Below are positions 5,336 to 5,459 of a stretch of 5,459 nucleotides of DNA, in pieces; position 1 is the first letter of the stretch, and each line of letters starts with the position of its first letter. A program made the position numbers and the translations under genes. The DNA lies in assembly GCA_007135015.1 (NCBI GenBank), contig SLJS01000249.1:1-5459 (forward strand). Direction: 5' to 3'. This stretch comes from Alcanivorax sp. (lineage in GTDB: Bacteria; Pseudomonadota; Gammaproteobacteria; Pseudomonadales; Alcanivoracaceae). The notes beneath the pieces were generated by a model. It was not told the origin of the DNA. It saw only the letters and a list, made by a program, of their open reading frames with translations, and made no database searches.

Positions 5336-5459
5336 GCCGGATGGCCCACCCCGCGCACCCTGCCTGCCCCGTAGCGTCCTGTTGAGGGCCTATTACCTAC
5401 TAAAAGCTCCTCTCCCCTCGTGAGGGTGTCGTAAAAACCCTCGACGACCGAAAAAGGAA
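5336..5459. other. Non-coding right edge with short competing hairpins
   Basis: No gene can be supported here. CCCTC/GAGGG (5415-5426), GAGGGT/ACCCTC (5422-5442) and GTCGT/ACGAC (5428-5448) are mutually exclusive stems, so this may be the control region or 3' end of a gene beyond the window. A minus-strand frame stays open from the edge to a TAG at 5312-5310, but it is short and has no recognisable motif. Confidence 0.3.

Noticed and set aside
5310..5457. Minus-strand frame open from the right edge to a TAG at 5312-5310
   Set aside because: Only 49 codons with no recognised motif, mixed codon use, and an overlap with the predicted promoter. It could be the end of a gene outside the window but cannot be supported.

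Overview
The window reads as GC-rich bacterial chromosome. The base composition, the codon choice and the look of the proteins suggest a gammaproteobacterium or a related proteobacterium, but nothing here fixes a genus. All six genes or gene remnants that can be supported lie on the minus strand, so transcription runs from high to low coordinates.

Right part (5459 to 2229): a promoter near 5307-5335 precedes a class-3-like aldehyde dehydrogenase (5208-3730). Ten bases later comes a fold-type III pyridoxal-phosphate enzyme of the D-threonine aldolase / D-serine dehydratase type (3719-2532). The two almost certainly form an operon. A gene-free stretch of about 300 bases follows. It holds a strong hairpin at the stop codon, a large foldback built from degenerate 7-base repeats, and the promoter of the next gene. 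That gene is an amidase-signature hydrolase (2228-777) resembling 6-aminohexanoate-cyclic-dimer hydrolases.

The amidase and dehydrogenase promoters share a 17-base motif (15 of 17 identical) placed over the -10 element in both. This suggests that the three enzymes form one small regulon. A plausible but unproven route is that the amidase frees an amino acid or amine from an amide, the PLP enzyme cleaves or deaminates an amino acid, and the dehydrogenase oxidises the resulting aldehyde to an acid.

Left part (776 to 1): this looks like accessory DNA. A promoter overlapped by two direct repeats drives a Phd-UPF0175 fusion antitoxin (670-329). The partner PIN-type (DUF3368-like) toxin begins with a 23-base overlap but stops after 43 codons at tandem stop codons, so it is a remnant. 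Six bases after its first stop begins another reading frame, which runs off the left edge of the window. It encodes a signal peptide followed by the start of a Sel1-like repeat. The closeness of the broken toxin and the unrelated secreted protein suggests a recombination junction near position 220.
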